In this document: piece by piece, positions 24,642 through 33,182 of the stretch
Layout: each line of letters begins with the position of its first letter
How positions within the stretch are numbered: the first letter of the stretch is position 1
DNA from: an uncultured Acidimicrobiales bacterium
GTDB taxonomy: Bacteria > Actinomycetota > Acidimicrobiia > Acidimicrobiales > SZUA-35
Reading direction: 5' to 3'
NCBI GenBank assembly: GCA_938029215.1
Contig: CALHFG010000135.1
Location: 1-33,182, forward strand
DNA length: 33,182 nucleotides
Made by a program: the position numbers and the translations under genes
The notes under the pieces: model-generated
What the model was told of the DNA's origin: nothing
The model's input: only the letters and a program-made list of their open reading frames with translations
The model's database searches: none

Positions 24642-25216
24642 TACTGGGCCTGCCCTTCGCGTCGGAATGGGAAACTGAAGGCGTCGAGCAACGCCTTGCC
24701 TTGTTCGTTGGTGGTTGCGGTCGTGACGATCGTGATGTCCATGCCGCGGGTGACATCGACCTTGTCGTAGTCGATCTCAGGGAACATCAGCTGTTCGTTG
24801 AGACCAAACGTGTAGTTTCCGCGACCGTCGAATGAGCGGGGGCTCAGGCCACGGAAGTCACGGATGCGAGGAATCGCCAGGCTGACGAGCCGGTCGAAGA
24901 ACTCCCACATCATGTCGCCCCGGAGGGTGACCTTGGCACCGATGGCGTTGCCCTCACGAAGCTTGAAGCTTGCAATGGACTTCTTCGCCTTGGTGACCAC
25001 TGGCTTCTGACCAGTGATGATGCCCAAGTCCTCGGTGGCGTTGGTGAGGTTCTTGCTGTTCTGCAGCGCCTCCCCAACACCCATGTTCACGACGATCTTT
25101 TCGATCTTCGGGACCATCATCACGTTGGGCAGACCGAGGTCGGCCAGCAGTTGCTGACGGATCTCGTCGTTGTACTTGGCCTTCATGCGGGGCACGGTGA
25201 GCTCTGGTGCACTCAT
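24641..25216 (-). CDS. rplE: 50S ribosomal protein L5
   Basis: L5 binds 5S rRNA and contacts S13 in an intersubunit bridge. The 191-residue protein begins [20 protein letters not shown]. It contains [41 protein letters not shown] and [23 protein letters not shown], the last being the family's C-terminal signature. It overlaps rplX by one base (TGATG) and rpsN by one base. Confidence 0.98.
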   Translation of the reverse strand: MSAPELTVPRMKAKYNDEIRQQLLADLGLPNVMMVPKIEKIVVNMGVGEALQNSKNLTNATEDLGIITGQKPVVTKAKKSIASFKLREGNAIGAKVTLRGDMMWEFFDRLVSLAIPRIRDFRGLSPRSFDGRGNYTFGLNEQLMFPEIDYDKVDVTRGMDITIVTTATTNEQGKALLDAFSFPFRREGQAQ

Positions 25217-25539
25217 CAGGCTTCTCCCTGGGGAATCTCTACGCCGGTGCGCTTGCAGACCCGAACCTTGGACCCATCGTCATTGACCTTGTAGCCAATG
25301 CGAGTGGGCTTTGAGTCGGAGGGACTAAGCACAGCCACGTTCGACACGTGGATCGGCATCTCTTTGTCGATAATGCCGCCGGGGTCTTCTTGGCTCCGGG
25401 GCTTGGTGTGGCGCTTGGCCACGTTGATGCCTTCCACGATCACCTTTTCGCGATCGGGGAACGCCATGGTGACAACGCCGTCACGGCCTTTGTCCTTGCC
25501 CGCCAAGATGCGGACCTTGTCTCCCTTGTGGATCTTCAT
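25216..25539 (-). CDS. rplX: 50S ribosomal protein L24
   Basis: L24 is an assembly initiator near the exit tunnel. The 107-residue product has the N-terminal KOW motif ([21 protein letters not shown]) and the segment [19 protein letters not shown] typical of bacterial L24. It overlaps rplN and rplE by one base on each side, in the normal order. Confidence 0.97.
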   Translation of the reverse strand: MKIHKGDKVRILAGKDKGRDGVVTMAFPDREKVIVEGINVAKRHTKPRSQEDPGGIIDKEMPIHVSNVAVLSPSDSKPTRIGYKVNDDGSKVRVCKRTGVEIPQGEA

Positions 25540-25907
25540 CAGATCACCTCCGGGGCGAGTGACACGATACGCATGAACTTCTTGTCACGAAGCTCACGAC
25601 CGACCGGGCCGAAGATACGGGTACCACGAGGCTGCTTTTGCTCGTTGATGAGCACCGCAGCGTTCTCGTCGAAACGGATGTAGCTGCCATCGGGACGACG
25701 ACGCTCTTTCTTGGTTCGAACGACGACGCACTTGACGACCTCGCCCTTCTTCACCTGGGCGCCGGGAATGGCGTCCTTGACGGTTGCGACGAAGATGTCG
25801 CCAATGCCGGCGTACCGACGCTTTGAACCACCGAGCACCTTGATGCACAGCACTTCGCGGGCGCCTGAGTTGTCGGCAACGCGCAATCGCGTTTCCTGCT
25901 GGATCAT
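25539..25907 (-). CDS. rplN: 50S ribosomal protein L14
   Basis: L14 takes part in intersubunit bridges and binds the silencing factor RsfS. The 122-residue product begins [27 protein letters not shown]. It includes [32 protein letters not shown], split here by no insertion, and ends [11 protein letters not shown]. Its ATG overlaps the rpsQ stop by four bases (ATGA). Confidence 0.98.
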   Translation of the reverse strand: MIQQETRLRVADNSGAREVLCIKVLGGSKRRYAGIGDIFVATVKDAIPGAQVKKGEVVKCVVVRTKKERRRPDGSYIRFDENAAVLINEQKQPRGTRIFGPVGRELRDKKFMRIVSLAPEVI

Positions 25908-26188
25908 CGTGCACGCTCCACAATTTCGAGGAGACGCCAGCGCTTGTTCTTTGACAGCGGACGGGTCTCGGTAATGATCACCTTGTCACCGACATTGAGG
26001 GTGTTCTCCTCGTCGTGGACGTAGTAACGGGCCCGACTCTGGACAGTCTTGGAGTACTGCGGGTGACGAGAACGACGGGTCACTTCAACAATGACGGTCT
26101 TGTCCATCTTGTTGCTGTACACAACGCCGTCACGAACCTTGCGGTTGTTCCGGGTGGCGGTCTCGGTGTTCTGAGTTTCTTCAGCCAT
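25904..26188 (-). CDS. rpsQ: 30S ribosomal protein S17
   Basis: S17 is a primary 16S rRNA-binding protein. The 94-residue product has a short polar N-terminus ([17 protein letters not shown]), then [46 protein letters not shown] across the core. The ATG at 26188 is chosen over the adjacent GTG at 26191 because it makes the TGATG junction with rpmC that recurs in this cluster. Confidence 0.97.
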   Translation of the reverse strand: MAEETQNTETATRNNRKVRDGVVYSNKMDKTVIVEVTRRSRHPQYSKTVQSRARYYVHDEENTLNVGDKVIITETRPLSKNKRWRLLEIVERAR

Positions 26189-26385
26189 CACTCGGCTCCT
26201 GCTAGTTCACGGCGACGCTGCTCGGTCTTGATTCGAGCGACGTCCTTCTTTACCTCGCTGATACGGGCGGTATTGGCCAGCTGGCCGGTGGCCAGTTGAA
26301 AGCGAAGGTTGAAGAGTTCCTTTTTCGCCTCGGCGAGCGCCTCAACGAGTTCGGCGTCAGATTGTTCGGTTACGACTTCAGCCAT
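26188..26385 (-). CDS. rpmC: 50S ribosomal protein L29
   Basis: L29 lies at the exit tunnel rim next to L23. The 65-residue product is two helices, with [20 protein letters not shown] as the signature. The ATG at 26385 is preferred over 26394 because AGAGGA lies eight bases before it, while the earlier ATG overlaps that ribosome-binding site. It overlaps the rplP 3' end by eight bases and rpsQ by one. Confidence 0.96.
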   Translation of the reverse strand: MAEVVTEQSDAELVEALAEAKKELFNLRFQLATGQLANTARISEVKKDVARIKTEQRRRELAGAE

Positions 26386-26800
26386 CGAATCCATCCTCTC
26401 GGGTCACGATCTTGGCCTTCACAGGCAGCTTCTGGATCGCACGGTTGAGAGCGCCACGGGCGATCTCTTCATCGGGGTAGGCAAGCTCAAAGATGACTCG
26501 GCCAGGCTTGACGACGGCAACCCAGTGTTCGGGGTTGCCCTTACCAGAGCCCATGCGAGTTTCCGCAGGCTTTGCGGTGACAGGCTTGTCAGGGAAGACG
26601 TTGATCCACACCTTGCCGCCACGCTTGACGTGACGGGTCATGGCGATACGGGCGGCTTCGATCTGACGGCTGGTGATCCAGCCCGGCTCGAGCACCTGGA
26701 TGCCGTACTCCCCGAAATTCACCTGTGTTGCACCCTTGGCGGTGCCACGCATGCGGCCTCGCTGGTGCTTACGGTGCGCAACCTTCTTAGGCATAAGCAT
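26378..26800 (-). CDS. rplP: 50S ribosomal protein L16
   Basis: L16 helps position the A-site tRNA on the large subunit. The 140-residue product begins [19 protein letters not shown], the usual N-terminus. It carries [20 protein letters not shown] and [18 protein letters not shown], and ends [17 protein letters not shown]. It starts two bases after the rpsC stop. Confidence 0.98.
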   Translation of the reverse strand: MLMPKKVAHRKHQRGRMRGTAKGATQVNFGEYGIQVLEPGWITSRQIEAARIAMTRHVKRGGKVWINVFPDKPVTAKPAETRMGSGKGNPEHWVAVVKPGRVIFELAYPDEEIARGALNRAIQKLPVKAKIVTREDGFDG

Positions 26801-26802
26801 GA

Positions 26803-27702
26803 TTAATCACCATCTCCGGGACGGAAGGACAGATCTTCGTTCTTGTCCTTGAGCGATGCCTCAATGGCTTCTTCTTCAGCCAGGAGACGCTCGAACTCGG
26901 GGTCAGCTTCCCGCACTAACGGTGCGGGCTCGGCGGTTGCATCGGTCTCCTCGGCCTTTGCCTTGGGACGACGTGATGAAACAACCTTCTTCGGGGCGCC
27001 GGTGGCGTCGACGCCAGCAGCTGCCTGAGCGGCGGCTTCCTTGGCGGCAACTTCGGCAGCCGAAGACTTGTACGGAAGGATGTCGCCCTTGTAGAGCCAC
27101 ACCTTGACGCCAATACGACCATAGGTCGTGTGAGCCTCGCGCAATCCGTAGTCAACATCTGCCCGCAGCGTGTGCAGCGGCACACGACCTTCGCGGTACC
27201 ACTCGGTACGACTCATCTCGGCGCCGCCGAGACGTCCCGAGCATTGGATACGAATGCCCTTAGCTCCGGCCTTCATGGCTTGCTGAACGGCACGCTTCAT
27301 CGCACGACGGAACGCCATACGACCGGCAAGCTGGTCAGCGACGCCTTGCGCAATAAGCGCAGCGTCGAGTTCGGCGCTCTTGATCTCGATGATGTTCAGC
27401 TTCACGCGGGGGTTGCCGGTGAGCTTGGAGAGACCTTGACGAAGACGATCAGCTTCGGAGCCCTTGCGACCAATGACGATTCCAGGACGGGCGGTGTGCA
27501 CGTCGATCTGGAGCTTGTCGCGGGTGCGCTCAACCTCGATACGACTGATCGCCGCGTTCGGCAGTTCGGTCATGAGGTAGCTACGAATGTTGCGGTCCTC
27601 GATGAGGTAGTCCCGGTACTGCTCGCGGTCGGCGATCCAGCGGGACTTCCAGTCGGTGGTGATACCTAGGCGGAAGCCGTAGGGATTTACTTTCTGACCC
27701 AT
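26803..27702 (-). CDS. rpsC: 30S ribosomal protein S3 with long acidic C-terminal tail
   Basis: S3 forms part of the mRNA entry channel and its helicase activity. The 299-residue protein begins [20 protein letters not shown] and has a type-II KH domain with [10 protein letters not shown], then the S3 C-terminal domain ([20 protein letters not shown] and [16 protein letters not shown]). The core ends near 212. About 85 further residues follow: Ala/Glu-rich, a basic patch ([11 protein letters not shown]), then acidic [19 protein letters not shown]. Extended tails on S3 occur in actinobacteria, but this one is on the long side. It is directly adjacent to rplV. Confidence 0.97.
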   Translation of the reverse strand: MGQKVNPYGFRLGITTDWKSRWIADREQYRDYLIEDRNIRSYLMTELPNAAISRIEVERTRDKLQIDVHTARPGIVIGRKGSEADRLRQGLSKLTGNPRVKLNIIEIKSAELDAALIAQGVADQLAGRMAFRRAMKRAVQQAMKAGAKGIRIQCSGRLGGAEMSRTEWYREGRVPLHTLRADVDYGLREAHTTYGRIGVKVWLYKGDILPYKSSAAEVAAKEAAAQAAAGVDATGAPKKVVSSRRPKAKAEETDATAEPAPLVREADPEFERLLAEEEAIEASLKDKNEDLSFRPGDGD

Positions 27703-28575
27703 TTACTCTTCCTCTCCGGCGTCATCACGCTGGCTCTTTGGCAATTCGAAGCCAGCGGCTTCTGCGGCTTCGGGAGTGGCGAACCACACCTCGGCCTTGG
27801 TTCGGTTGTAGAAGCTCGAGCCGGGCACGTGGTACAGCTTGGAGCTGGCATTGCCCTTGATCTCGAATCCTTCGGGCATGTTGTCGGGATCGCCGTCGAT
27901 GAGCGCTCGTGACCCGTCGCCGTAAGGCGACTCGTCCGTTGCGTTGGCCTCGCCGTCAGCGTCGGAATCGACGTCTGCTGAGACGGCTTCGGAGGTTGCG
28001 ACTGCCGCAGCCGCTGCGGCTGCTTCATCGGCACCGTCGGCCTCTTCGGTCTCCTCGACTGCGGCCTCGGTGGCCTGCGCCTCTTCGGCCTTGGCTGCGC
28101 CGGCATCGTCGTCCTTTTTGGACTTGGAGACCCGAGCAGCACGGTTAGCCGAAGCGGACTTTGTGCCGGAGCCCTTGGCTGCAGCGCTCTTGTTGCGACG
28201 ATCGATCTCATCTTCGGTCATCCGAGCGACCTCGATGGTGATGTGACAGGTGCGCTTGTTGATCCGGCCAGCGCGTCCACGAGCACGGGGACGGAAACGC
28301 TTGAGCGTGGGTCCCTCGTCGGCATAGCACGCCGAAACGTAGAGTTCCTCGGTGGGGATCTCTTCGTTGTGGTTGGCGTTTGCCACTGCTGAACGCAACG
28401 CCTTGGCGATGTCCTGAGCAGCCTTGCGCTCGCTGAGGGCCAACGTCTCGATGGCGTCGATCACATGATCGCCACGAATGAGATCGAGCACAACGCGAAC
28501 CTTGGAGGCCGACATGCGTACGAACTTCACCGTGCAGCGAGCATGGGGACGGTCGTGGGTGACTGCGATAGTCAT
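27703..28575 (-). CDS. rplV: 50S ribosomal protein L22 fused to an extra C-terminal domain
   Basis: L22 lines the exit tunnel with its beta hairpin. Residues 1-118 are a normal L22 ([56 protein letters not shown]). An Ala/Glu/Asp-rich linker of about 100 residues follows, then a compact domain at about 219-278 containing [18 protein letters not shown] and [21 protein letters not shown]. From memory, this resembles the small module called the sunset domain in actinobacterial proteins; a profile search is needed. The total is 290 residues against about 115 normally. The start overlaps the rpsS stop by four bases, and rpsC follows directly. The linker stays in frame with no sign of error. Confidence 0.95.
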   Translation of the reverse strand: MTIAVTHDRPHARCTVKFVRMSASKVRVVLDLIRGDHVIDAIETLALSERKAAQDIAKALRSAVANANHNEEIPTEELYVSACYADEGPTLKRFRPRARGRAGRINKRTCHITIEVARMTEDEIDRRNKSAAAKGSGTKSASANRAARVSKSKKDDDAGAAKAEEAQATEAAVEETEEADGADEAAAAAAAVATSEAVSADVDSDADGEANATDESPYGDGSRALIDGDPDNMPEGFEIKGNASSKLYHVPGSSFYNRTKAEVWFATPEAAEAAGFELPKSQRDDAGEEE

Positions 28576-28850
28576 CGTTTGCCCGTCCGTTCCTGGCCTG
28601 CGTGGAACTTGAAGGTCCGGCTCGGCGAGAACTCACCGAGCTTGTGGCCGACCATCGATTCGGTGACATACACCGGCACGTGCTTGCGGCCATCGTGAAC
28701 CGCAATCGTGTGTCCGATCATGTCGGGAATGATGGTGGAACGGCGAGACCAGGTCTTGATGACCTTCTTTTCGTTCTTGTCGTTGAGGGCATCGACCTTC
28801 TTGAGCAAATGCTCGTCGATAAAGGCGCCCTTCTTCAAACTGCGTGGCAT
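28572..28850 (-). CDS. rpsS: 30S ribosomal protein S19
   Basis: S19 pairs with S13 in the head of the small subunit. The 92-residue product begins [19 protein letters not shown]. It contains [50 protein letters not shown] in family order, read here in shorter pieces across residues 30-80, and ends [10 protein letters not shown]. It lies two bases after rplB and overlaps rplV by four bases (ATGA). Confidence 0.98.
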   Translation of the reverse strand: MPRSLKKGAFIDEHLLKKVDALNDKNEKKVIKTWSRRSTIIPDMIGHTIAVHDGRKHVPVYVTESMVGHKLGEFSPSRTFKFHAGQERTGKR

Positions 28851-28852
28851 AA

Positions 28853-29689
28853 CTACCTCCGTCCGCCACGGGTCCGCCGACGGCGGATGATTTGATCATC
28901 TGACTCTTTGCCCTTGCGGCGGGTTCGTCCTTCTGGCTTGCCCCAGGGGCTTACCGGGTGACGACCACCGGAGGTCTTACCTTCACCACCACCGTGGGGG
29001 TGATCGACCGGGTTCATTGCAACACCACGGGTCTGTGGGCGCTTGCCCTGCCAGCGACTACGGCCAGCCTTTCCGACCTTGATGAGCTCAAACTCGGAGT
29101 TTCCGACCTCACCGATCGTTGCGACACAGTCGATGGAGACTCGACGCATTTCGGTGGAGGGCAGACGAAGGGTCGCGGTGTCGCCTTCTTTTGCGACGAG
29201 CTGAACGCTGGTGCCAGCGGAGCGGGCCATCTTGGCGCCACCACCGGGCTTCAGTTCAACCGCATGCACCACGGTACCGACGGGGATGTACCGCATCGGC
29301 ATTGCATTGCCGGGCCGGATGTCACTTCCGGAACCACTACGGACCCGGTCACCAACGGTGAGGCCCTTAGGGCAGAGAATGTACCGCTTCTCACCGTCGT
29401 GGTAGTGCACGAGGGCGATCCGGCAGTTGCGGTTTGGGTCATACTCAACCGACGCAACGGTGCCGTCGACGCCGTCCTTGTTACGACGGAAGTCGATGAC
29501 GCGATAGCGACGCTTGTGACCGCCACCACGATGACGGCTGGTCTTGCGGCCGTAGTTGTTGCGACCGCCGGTCTTGCTTTGCTTGGCAATCAGGCTCTTT
29601 TCGGGAGTCTGAGTGGTTACCTCGGCAAAGTCGCTGCTGGTTTGGAACCGGCGACCGGCGGACGTGGGCTTACGTTTACGAATAGCCAT
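28853..29689 (-). CDS. rplB: 50S ribosomal protein L2
   Basis: L2 is needed for subunit joining and supports the peptidyl-transferase centre. The 278-residue protein has the family's N-terminal [20 protein letters not shown] and the central [21 protein letters not shown]. It also has the conserved [20 protein letters not shown] loop carrying the histidine long linked to peptidyl transfer. It ends in the basic [10 protein letters not shown] tail. It starts 12 bases after rplW. Confidence 0.98.
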   Translation of the reverse strand: MAIRKRKPTSAGRRFQTSSDFAEVTTQTPEKSLIAKQSKTGGRNNYGRKTSRHRGGGHKRRYRVIDFRRNKDGVDGTVASVEYDPNRNCRIALVHYHDGEKRYILCPKGLTVGDRVRSGSGSDIRPGNAMPMRYIPVGTVVHAVELKPGGGAKMARSAGTSVQLVAKEGDTATLRLPSTEMRRVSIDCVATIGEVGNSEFELIKVGKAGRSRWQGKRPQTRGVAMNPVDHPHGGGEGKTSGGRHPVSPWGKPEGRTRRKGKESDDQIIRRRRTRGGRR

Positions 29690-29701
29690 GAATTAGACCC
29701 C

Positions 29702-29995
29702 TCAGCTTCCGTAGAGCTCGATCGAACCCTCGGAGAGGGTGACGATTGCTCGCTTGGTGTCGGACCGCTTGGACTTGGTATTGCTGCGGCGATTGCGGAC
29801 GGTCTTGCCCTTACGAACCATGGTGCGGACCTTCTTGACTTTGACGCCATCAAAGATGGCCTCGATGGCATCGGAGATCTCTGGCTTGGAGGCCGAGGGG
29901 TCAACGATGAAGGTGTAGGTGTCGAGCACCTCAGCTTGGTTGTAGGTCTTTTCAGAAATGACCGGCTTGATAATTACGTCGTGGTGATCACGCAT
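29702..29995 (-). CDS. rplW: 50S ribosomal protein L23
   Basis: L23 forms the docking site for trigger factor and SRP at the tunnel exit. The 97-residue product begins MRDHHDVIIKPVISEKTYNQ. It has YTFIVDPSASKPEISDAIEA and FDGVKVKKVRTMVRKGK, then a basic loop and ends EGSIELYGS. It follows rplD by 14 bases in the standard S10-operon order. Confidence 0.98.
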   Translation of the reverse strand: MRDHHDVIIKPVISEKTYNQAEVLDTYTFIVDPSASKPEISDAIEAIFDGVKVKKVRTMVRKGKTVRNRRSNTKSKRSDTKRAIVTLSEGSIELYGS

Positions 29996-30009
29996 AGTTC
30001 AGATCTCCT

Positions 30010-30639
30010 CTATTTGCCTTCGGAGGCGGCGCCAGCGGTAACCAGCGTCTCCTTGTCGAAGACCAGGTAGTCAGCAACCAACACGTCGTAGGTGTTGAGC
30101 TGATCAACGCTGATCACGTGGACATCGGTGAGATTCCGGAAGCTCTTCCAGACATCGCCTGCGGCCCGATCGATAACGACCAGAGCCTTGCCCTCAACCT
30201 TGTTGGCATCCAGGACAGCCTTGGCTGCCTTGGTGCTGGGCGAGTCGATTCCCCAGCTGTCAACAACGACAACCTTGGAATCCGACGCACGGTCAGACAG
30301 TGCGCTACGAAGTGCGAGCTTCACCATCTTCTTGGGGGTCTTCTGGGCATAGTCACGGGGCTTGGGGCCGTGTGCGACACCACCGCCAACCCAATGAGGT
30401 GCACGGGTTGAGCCCTGACGGGCGCGGCCGGTGCCTTTCTGACGCCATGGCTTGGCACCGCCGCCACGGACCTCGGAACGAGTCTTGGTGCTGTGGGTAC
30501 CAGCACGGCGGGCGGCCAGCTGAGCGGTTACGACCTGGTGCATTACCGGGACGTTGGGCTCGATACCAAAGAGGGCTTCATCGAGCTCGAGCGAGCCCTT
30601 CTTGGCGCCCTTGGCCGAAGTAACGGATACAGCAACCAT
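30010..30639 (-). CDS. rplD: 50S ribosomal protein L4
   Basis: L4 forms the tunnel constriction with L22 and autoregulates the S10 operon in enteric bacteria. The 209-residue product carries the extended loop [20 protein letters not shown] and [20 protein letters not shown] near residues 57-95. [20 protein letters not shown] lies in the globular domain. Its ATG shares one base with the rplC stop (TGATG). Confidence 0.98.
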   Translation of the reverse strand: MVAVSVTSAKGAKKGSLELDEALFGIEPNVPVMHQVVTAQLAARRAGTHSTKTRSEVRGGGAKPWRQKGTGRARQGSTRAPHWVGGGVAHGPKPRDYAQKTPKKMVKLALRSALSDRASDSKVVVVDSWGIDSPSTKAAKAVLDANKVEGKALVVIDRAAGDVWKSFRNLTDVHVISVDQLNTYDVLVADYLVFDKETLVTAGAASEGK

Positions 30640-31283
30640 CAGGCGCTCACCTTCTTCTTCGCAGCGTTGCGGATCGTGACCACACCGTTTTTGGCGCCGG
30701 GCACTGCGCCCTTAACCATGATGGCGCCCAGTTCGGCGTCGACCTTCACGATGGTGAGGTTCTGCTGGGTGGTCTTTTGGTTACCGGAGTGGCCCGCCAT
30801 CTTCTTGCCCTTGAATACTCGGGCGGGGGTGGCGCACTGGCCGATGGAGCCGGGCATGCGGTGCACCAAGTGGGCGCCGTGAGTGGCTCGCTGGCCGGCG
30901 AAGTTGTGACGCTTCATTACACCGGTGAAGCCCTTGCCTTTGCTGGTTCCAGTCACATCAACGATGTCACCGGCGGCAAAGGTGTCGAGCGAGATTTCTT
31001 GGCCAACTTCGTACTCGCTCACGTCGTCGAGACGCAGTTCGAGAAGTTCACGACCGGCTTCGACGCCGGCTTTGTCGAAGTGACCCTGTTCGGGCTTGTT
31101 GATCTTGCGGCGGGCGGGGCCGAAGGTGACCTGGAGGGCGTTATAGCCGTGGCTGTCGACCGTCTTGATCTGGACGACCCGCACGGGTTGCACCTCGATC
31201 ACAGTGACAGGCAGAAGACGATTGTCCTCACTCCACACCTGTGTCATGCCAGCCTTGCGGCCGACGATTGCTTTTACAGTCAT
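30639..31283 (-). CDS. rplC: 50S ribosomal protein L3
   Basis: L3 is an early assembly protein reaching to the peptidyl-transferase centre. The 214-residue product begins [20 protein letters not shown]. Residues 142-164 hold [21 protein letters not shown]149 corresponds to the glutamine methylated by PrmB in E. coli. It normally follows rpsJ directly. Here it is first in its unit, preceded by 165 bases shared with the divergent AAA gene, so it must have its own promoter, which I could not place with confidence. Confidence 0.98.
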   Translation of the reverse strand: MTVKAIVGRKAGMTQVWSEDNRLLPVTVIEVQPVRVVQIKTVDSHGYNALQVTFGPARRKINKPEQGHFDKAGVEAGRELLELRLDDVSEYEVGQEISLDTFAAGDIVDVTGTSKGKGFTGVMKRHNFAGQRATHGAHLVHRMPGSIGQCATPARVFKGKKMAGHSGNQKTTQQNLTIVKVDAELGAIMVKGAVPGAKNGVVTIRNAAKKKVSA

Positions 31284-31302
31284 CGATACACTTTCGTCAG
31301 CG

Positions 31303-31347
31303 GGCTCAGAAGAATTTCTGGGCCGTTCACGTTCCTGCCTCAGCAGG
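31303..31347 (-). promoter_or_regulatory. two hairpins in the rplC leader
   Basis: Read toward rplC, CCTGC-TGAG-GCAGG (31347-31334) is followed by GGC-x-CAGAA-ATTC-TTCTG-x-GCC (31324-31303), which ends 19 bases before the rplC ATG. Both have clean stems. They could be a site for r-protein feedback (L4 controls this operon in some bacteria) or simply leader structure. No known motif was recognised. Confidence 0.3.
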
Positions 31348-31448
31348 TGTTGAGTCTTGTTGCTAAGCGGTTCCCCACACGGGCACTGAAGCCGGGTGCG
31401 CAGGGCCTACTCAGACCGAACTAGGACAGGCTAGCGGGGGCACCGCCC

Positions 31449-32588
31449 ATGGCCACCTTGCAAGCGTGTGACATTCTTCCAAATCCCCAAGGAAACTCGC
31501 TGGCAGCGGGCCCTGTCACGAGCCACACTCTCGAACTCGTAATGGCAACCAAGCCGCAGGGCGTACTGACGCATAGAGCTGATCTCACCGAAGCACTGGC
31601 CGCCGAGGCCATGGGCGCTTTTCGTGATGGCCGCGAACCATTCGGGGTGACCCTGAACCTGAAGGGAATCGACGACGCTCGGGCGCTTATTCCGGCAGAG
31701 TCGGTACAGCGCTCGGTTGCTTGGGAGCACGGCGAAACACTGTTGGCTGGCGGCCGAGGATGGACTGCACTTATTCGACGCTTCCACGGCGGCGGAGCTC
31801 ACGTATCGGTCACGGCTCGTTCCGCCGACCGGGCCGAAGGAATCGCCAATGGAATCAAGGAACGCGCGCCTGTGCGCGATCTCGAGCCGACCACGGTTTC
31901 GCTCGACTTCTGGCAGGTATCCAACGGCGCGTACACCACCGAACGGACGATCGCTGCTCCCGAGTGGGGCGAGGTTCGCGAGAACTACCCTGCCGAAGTC
32001 GCCGAACAGGTTGAAGCCCTCATGGCAGCCGAACTCAGCGACGACACGGGGCGAATCGTCCTGTGGCACGGACCTCCTGGCACCGGCAAGACCACCGCAA
32101 TTCGTGCCCTCGCGCGAGCGTGGCGGGAAGAGAGCCGGCGTTTCCAGGTTGTCCTCGACCCGGACGCGGTGTTCGCCCGCTCGTCCATCCTGATGGAGGT
32201 ACTGCTCGACAGCGACCCTCAGGCTGACGCTTGGCGAGTCCTGGTCATTGAAGACGCCGATGAACTGCTTCGGGCTGATGCCAAGGAGCGGGTCGGCCAG
32301 GCTCTGTCACGGCTGCTGAACCTGGGAGACGGCATTCTTGGCCAGGGCCTCAAGACGCTGGTGCTTATCACCACGAACGAGCGGATGGGCATGCTCCATC
32401 CGGCGATCGTCCGTCCGGGCCGCTGTCTCGCCGAGATCGAGTTCCGACGGTTCACACGAGCCGAAGCCGAAGCACTTCTGGGCACGGATCCCGGTTCGGA
32501 CATCTCCCTCGCCGAACTGATGGCGCTTCGTCGAGGGGAAGCCACCGACATCGAAACCGAGGCCGTTCCGAGCGGGATGTACCTCTAG
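31449..32588 (+). CDS. AAA ATPase with an actinobacterial N-terminal domain (DUF5925-like)
   Basis: This 379-residue protein has an N-terminal alpha/beta region (about 35-190, containing FHGGGAHVSVTARS and SLDFWQVSNGAYTTERT) that resembles the DUF5925-type domain of actinobacterial ATPases. That match is from memory. An AAA domain follows with Walker A GPPGTGKT (208-215), Walker B VLVIEDADE (264-272), sensor-1 ITTN (307-310) and HPAIVRPGR with arginine residues (317-325). The substrate is unknown. ATG 31449 is followed by an in-frame ATG at 31542 that would remove 31 poorly conserved residues and may be the real start. The gene splits rpsJ from rplC, runs opposite to them, and ends at a strong hairpin. 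Confidence 0.88.
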   Translation: MATLQACDILPNPQGNSLAAGPVTSHTLELVMATKPQGVLTHRADLTEALAAEAMGAFRDGREPFGVTLNLKGIDDARALIPAESVQRSVAWEHGETLLAGGRGWTALIRRFHGGGAHVSVTARSADRAEGIANGIKERAPVRDLEPTTVSLDFWQVSNGAYTTERTIAAPEWGEVRENYPAEVAEQVEALMAAELSDDTGRIVLWHGPPGTGKTTAIRALARAWREESRRFQVVLDPDAVFARSSILMEVLLDSDPQADAWRVLVIEDADELLRADAKERVGQALSRLLNLGDGILGQGLKTLVLITTNERMGMLHPAIVRPGRCLAEIEFRRFTRAEAEALLGTDPGSDISLAELMALRRGEATDIETEAVPSGMYL

Positions 32589-32608
32589 ACAGAGTCGGCA
32601 AAACACAG

Positions 32609-32658
32609 AAGCGCCCGGCCACCTCGTTCGTAAACAAGGTGCCGGGCGCTTTTGTTTT
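32609..32658 (+). terminator. terminator after the AAA ATPase, shared with rpsJ
   Basis: AAGCGCCCGGC (32609-32619) pairs perfectly with GCCGGGCGCTT (32641-32651), an 11-base arm, with ACCT/AGGT adding inner pairs. TTTTGTTTT follows on the plus strand. On the minus strand it lies after rpsJ but its trailing T-run is weaker. Confidence 0.88.
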
Positions 32659-32687
32659 CTCTCCCCGAAAGGTGAGCAGGAGCCGAA

Positions 32688-33008
32688 TCAGACCTGTTGG
32701 ATCTTGATCTCGATGTCGACGCCAGCGGGCAACTCCAGACGCTGGAGCGAATCCACCGTCTTGGGGTTCGGATCCAGGATGTCGATGAGGCGCTTATGAA
32801 TGCGCATCTCGAAGTGCTCCCGAGAATCCTTGTACTTGTGCGGTGAGCGGATCACACAGAAGCGGTGCTTCTCTGTGGGCAGAGGAATCGGTCCACGGAA
32901 CGCAGCATTGGTGCGCTGCACGGTGTCGACGATCTGCTGGGTGCTCTTGTCTACGACGTCGTGGTCATAGGCCTTCAAACGGATGCGAATTTTCTGTGAA
33001 GCAGCCAT
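32688..33008 (-). CDS. rpsJ: 30S ribosomal protein S10 (NusE)
   Basis: S10 is a head protein that also works with NusB in antitermination. The 106-residue product begins [20 protein letters not shown] and contains [40 protein letters not shown] and [10 protein letters not shown]. Its ATG shares one base with the tuf stop (TAATG), so it is coupled to EF-Tu. Downstream is a terminator and not rplC, so rpsJ here closes the str-side unit. Confidence 0.98.
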   Translation of the reverse strand: MAASQKIRIRLKAYDHDVVDKSTQQIVDTVQRTNAAFRGPIPLPTEKHRFCVIRSPHKYKDSREHFEMRIHKRLIDILDPNPKTVDSLQRLELPAGVDIEIKIQQV

Positions 33009-33182
33009 TACTTGATGATCTTGGTGACTCGGCCGGCGCCTACGGTACGTCCGCCTTCACGGATAGCGAACCGAAGACCCTCGTCCATAGCGATCGGGTT
33101 AATCAACTCGACCGTCATCTCAGTGTTATCACCAGGCATACACATCTCCGTACCAGCAGGCAACGTCACCGCACCCGTGATA
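33008..33182 (-). CDS. tuf: elongation factor Tu, C-terminal end only
   Basis: The window shows only the last 57 residues of EF-Tu domain [23 protein letters not shown], then the conserved [19 protein letters not shown] and the terminal KIIK. The 5' part lies beyond the right edge. EF-Tu delivers aminoacyl-tRNA to the ribosome. Its stop overlaps the rpsJ start by one base, the usual tuf-rpsJ junction. Confidence 0.98.
   Translation of the reverse strand, partial: ITGAVTLPAGTEMCMPGDNTEMTVELINPIAMDEGLRFAIREGGRTVGAGRVTKIIK

Noticed and set aside
26188..26394. rpmC from ATG 26394
   Set aside because: That ATG overlaps the AGAGGA ribosome-binding site of the ATG at 26385.
28958..30070. Long plus-strand frame of 370 codons antisense to rplB, rplW and rplD
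   Set aside because: It spans three real genes on the other strand and has no coherent fold; a shadow frame.

Overview
This window is the core ribosomal-protein supercluster of a high-G+C actinobacterium, read almost entirely on the minus strand. The partial tuf end lies at the right edge and the glmM/glmS/alr cell-wall block at the left. The order tuf-rpsJ-rplC...rplO-secY-adk-infA-rpmJ-rpsM-rpsK-rpsD-rpoA-rplQ-rplM-rpsI-glmM-glmS-alr is the actinobacterial arrangement. The protein styles (a giant GlmS of 1133 residues, an L22 with an extra C-terminal domain, a zinc-type S14 and a short-lid adenylate kinase) suggest class Acidimicrobiia, possibly a marine Ilumatobacter-like lineage. That placement is inference from recall, not a search.

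Layout from left to right. 1-1016: 3'-truncated glycosyltransferase of the tRNA-queuosine mannosyltransferase type. 1115-8099: alr, an unknown 205-residue protein, a DCC thiol-redox protein, giant glmS, glmM. 8149-9025: rpsI and rplM, with a structured rplM leader. 9203-10183: truA inverted to the plus strand, followed by a 55-residue small ORF. 10255-13460: rplQ, rpoA, rpsD, rpsK, rpsM, rpmJ, infA. 13685-15805: a diguanylate cyclase (plus) and a VIT1-family transporter (minus), convergent. 15878-17805: adk and secY. 17891-21505: a foreign block (small membrane protein, EamA transporter, 87-residue protein, PhoX-like phosphatase). 21794-31283: the uninterrupted run rplO to rplC. 31449-32588: a plus-strand AAA ATPase. 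32688-33182: rpsJ and the 3' end of tuf.

The ribosomal genes are packed tightly, with many ATGA or TGATG/TAATG stop-start overlaps, so translational coupling is expected through most of the cluster. The normally continuous S10-spc-alpha order is split at four points by non-ribosomal genes: rpsJ/rplC, rplO/secY, adk/infA (where map is absent) and rplQ/rplM. Terminator hairpins sit at three of these points, so the cluster is probably several transcription units rather than one.

The most notable signals are: infA, which seems to start at a CTG codon behind a perfect AGGAGG; ribosomal protein L22 fused by a long acidic linker to a separate small domain; a two-unit PHO box ahead of the phoX-like gene inside the ribosomal cluster; GlmS of nearly double normal size; and an actinobacterial AAA ATPase between rpsJ and rplC. 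I saw no tRNA, rRNA, insertion sequence, CRISPR array or att site.
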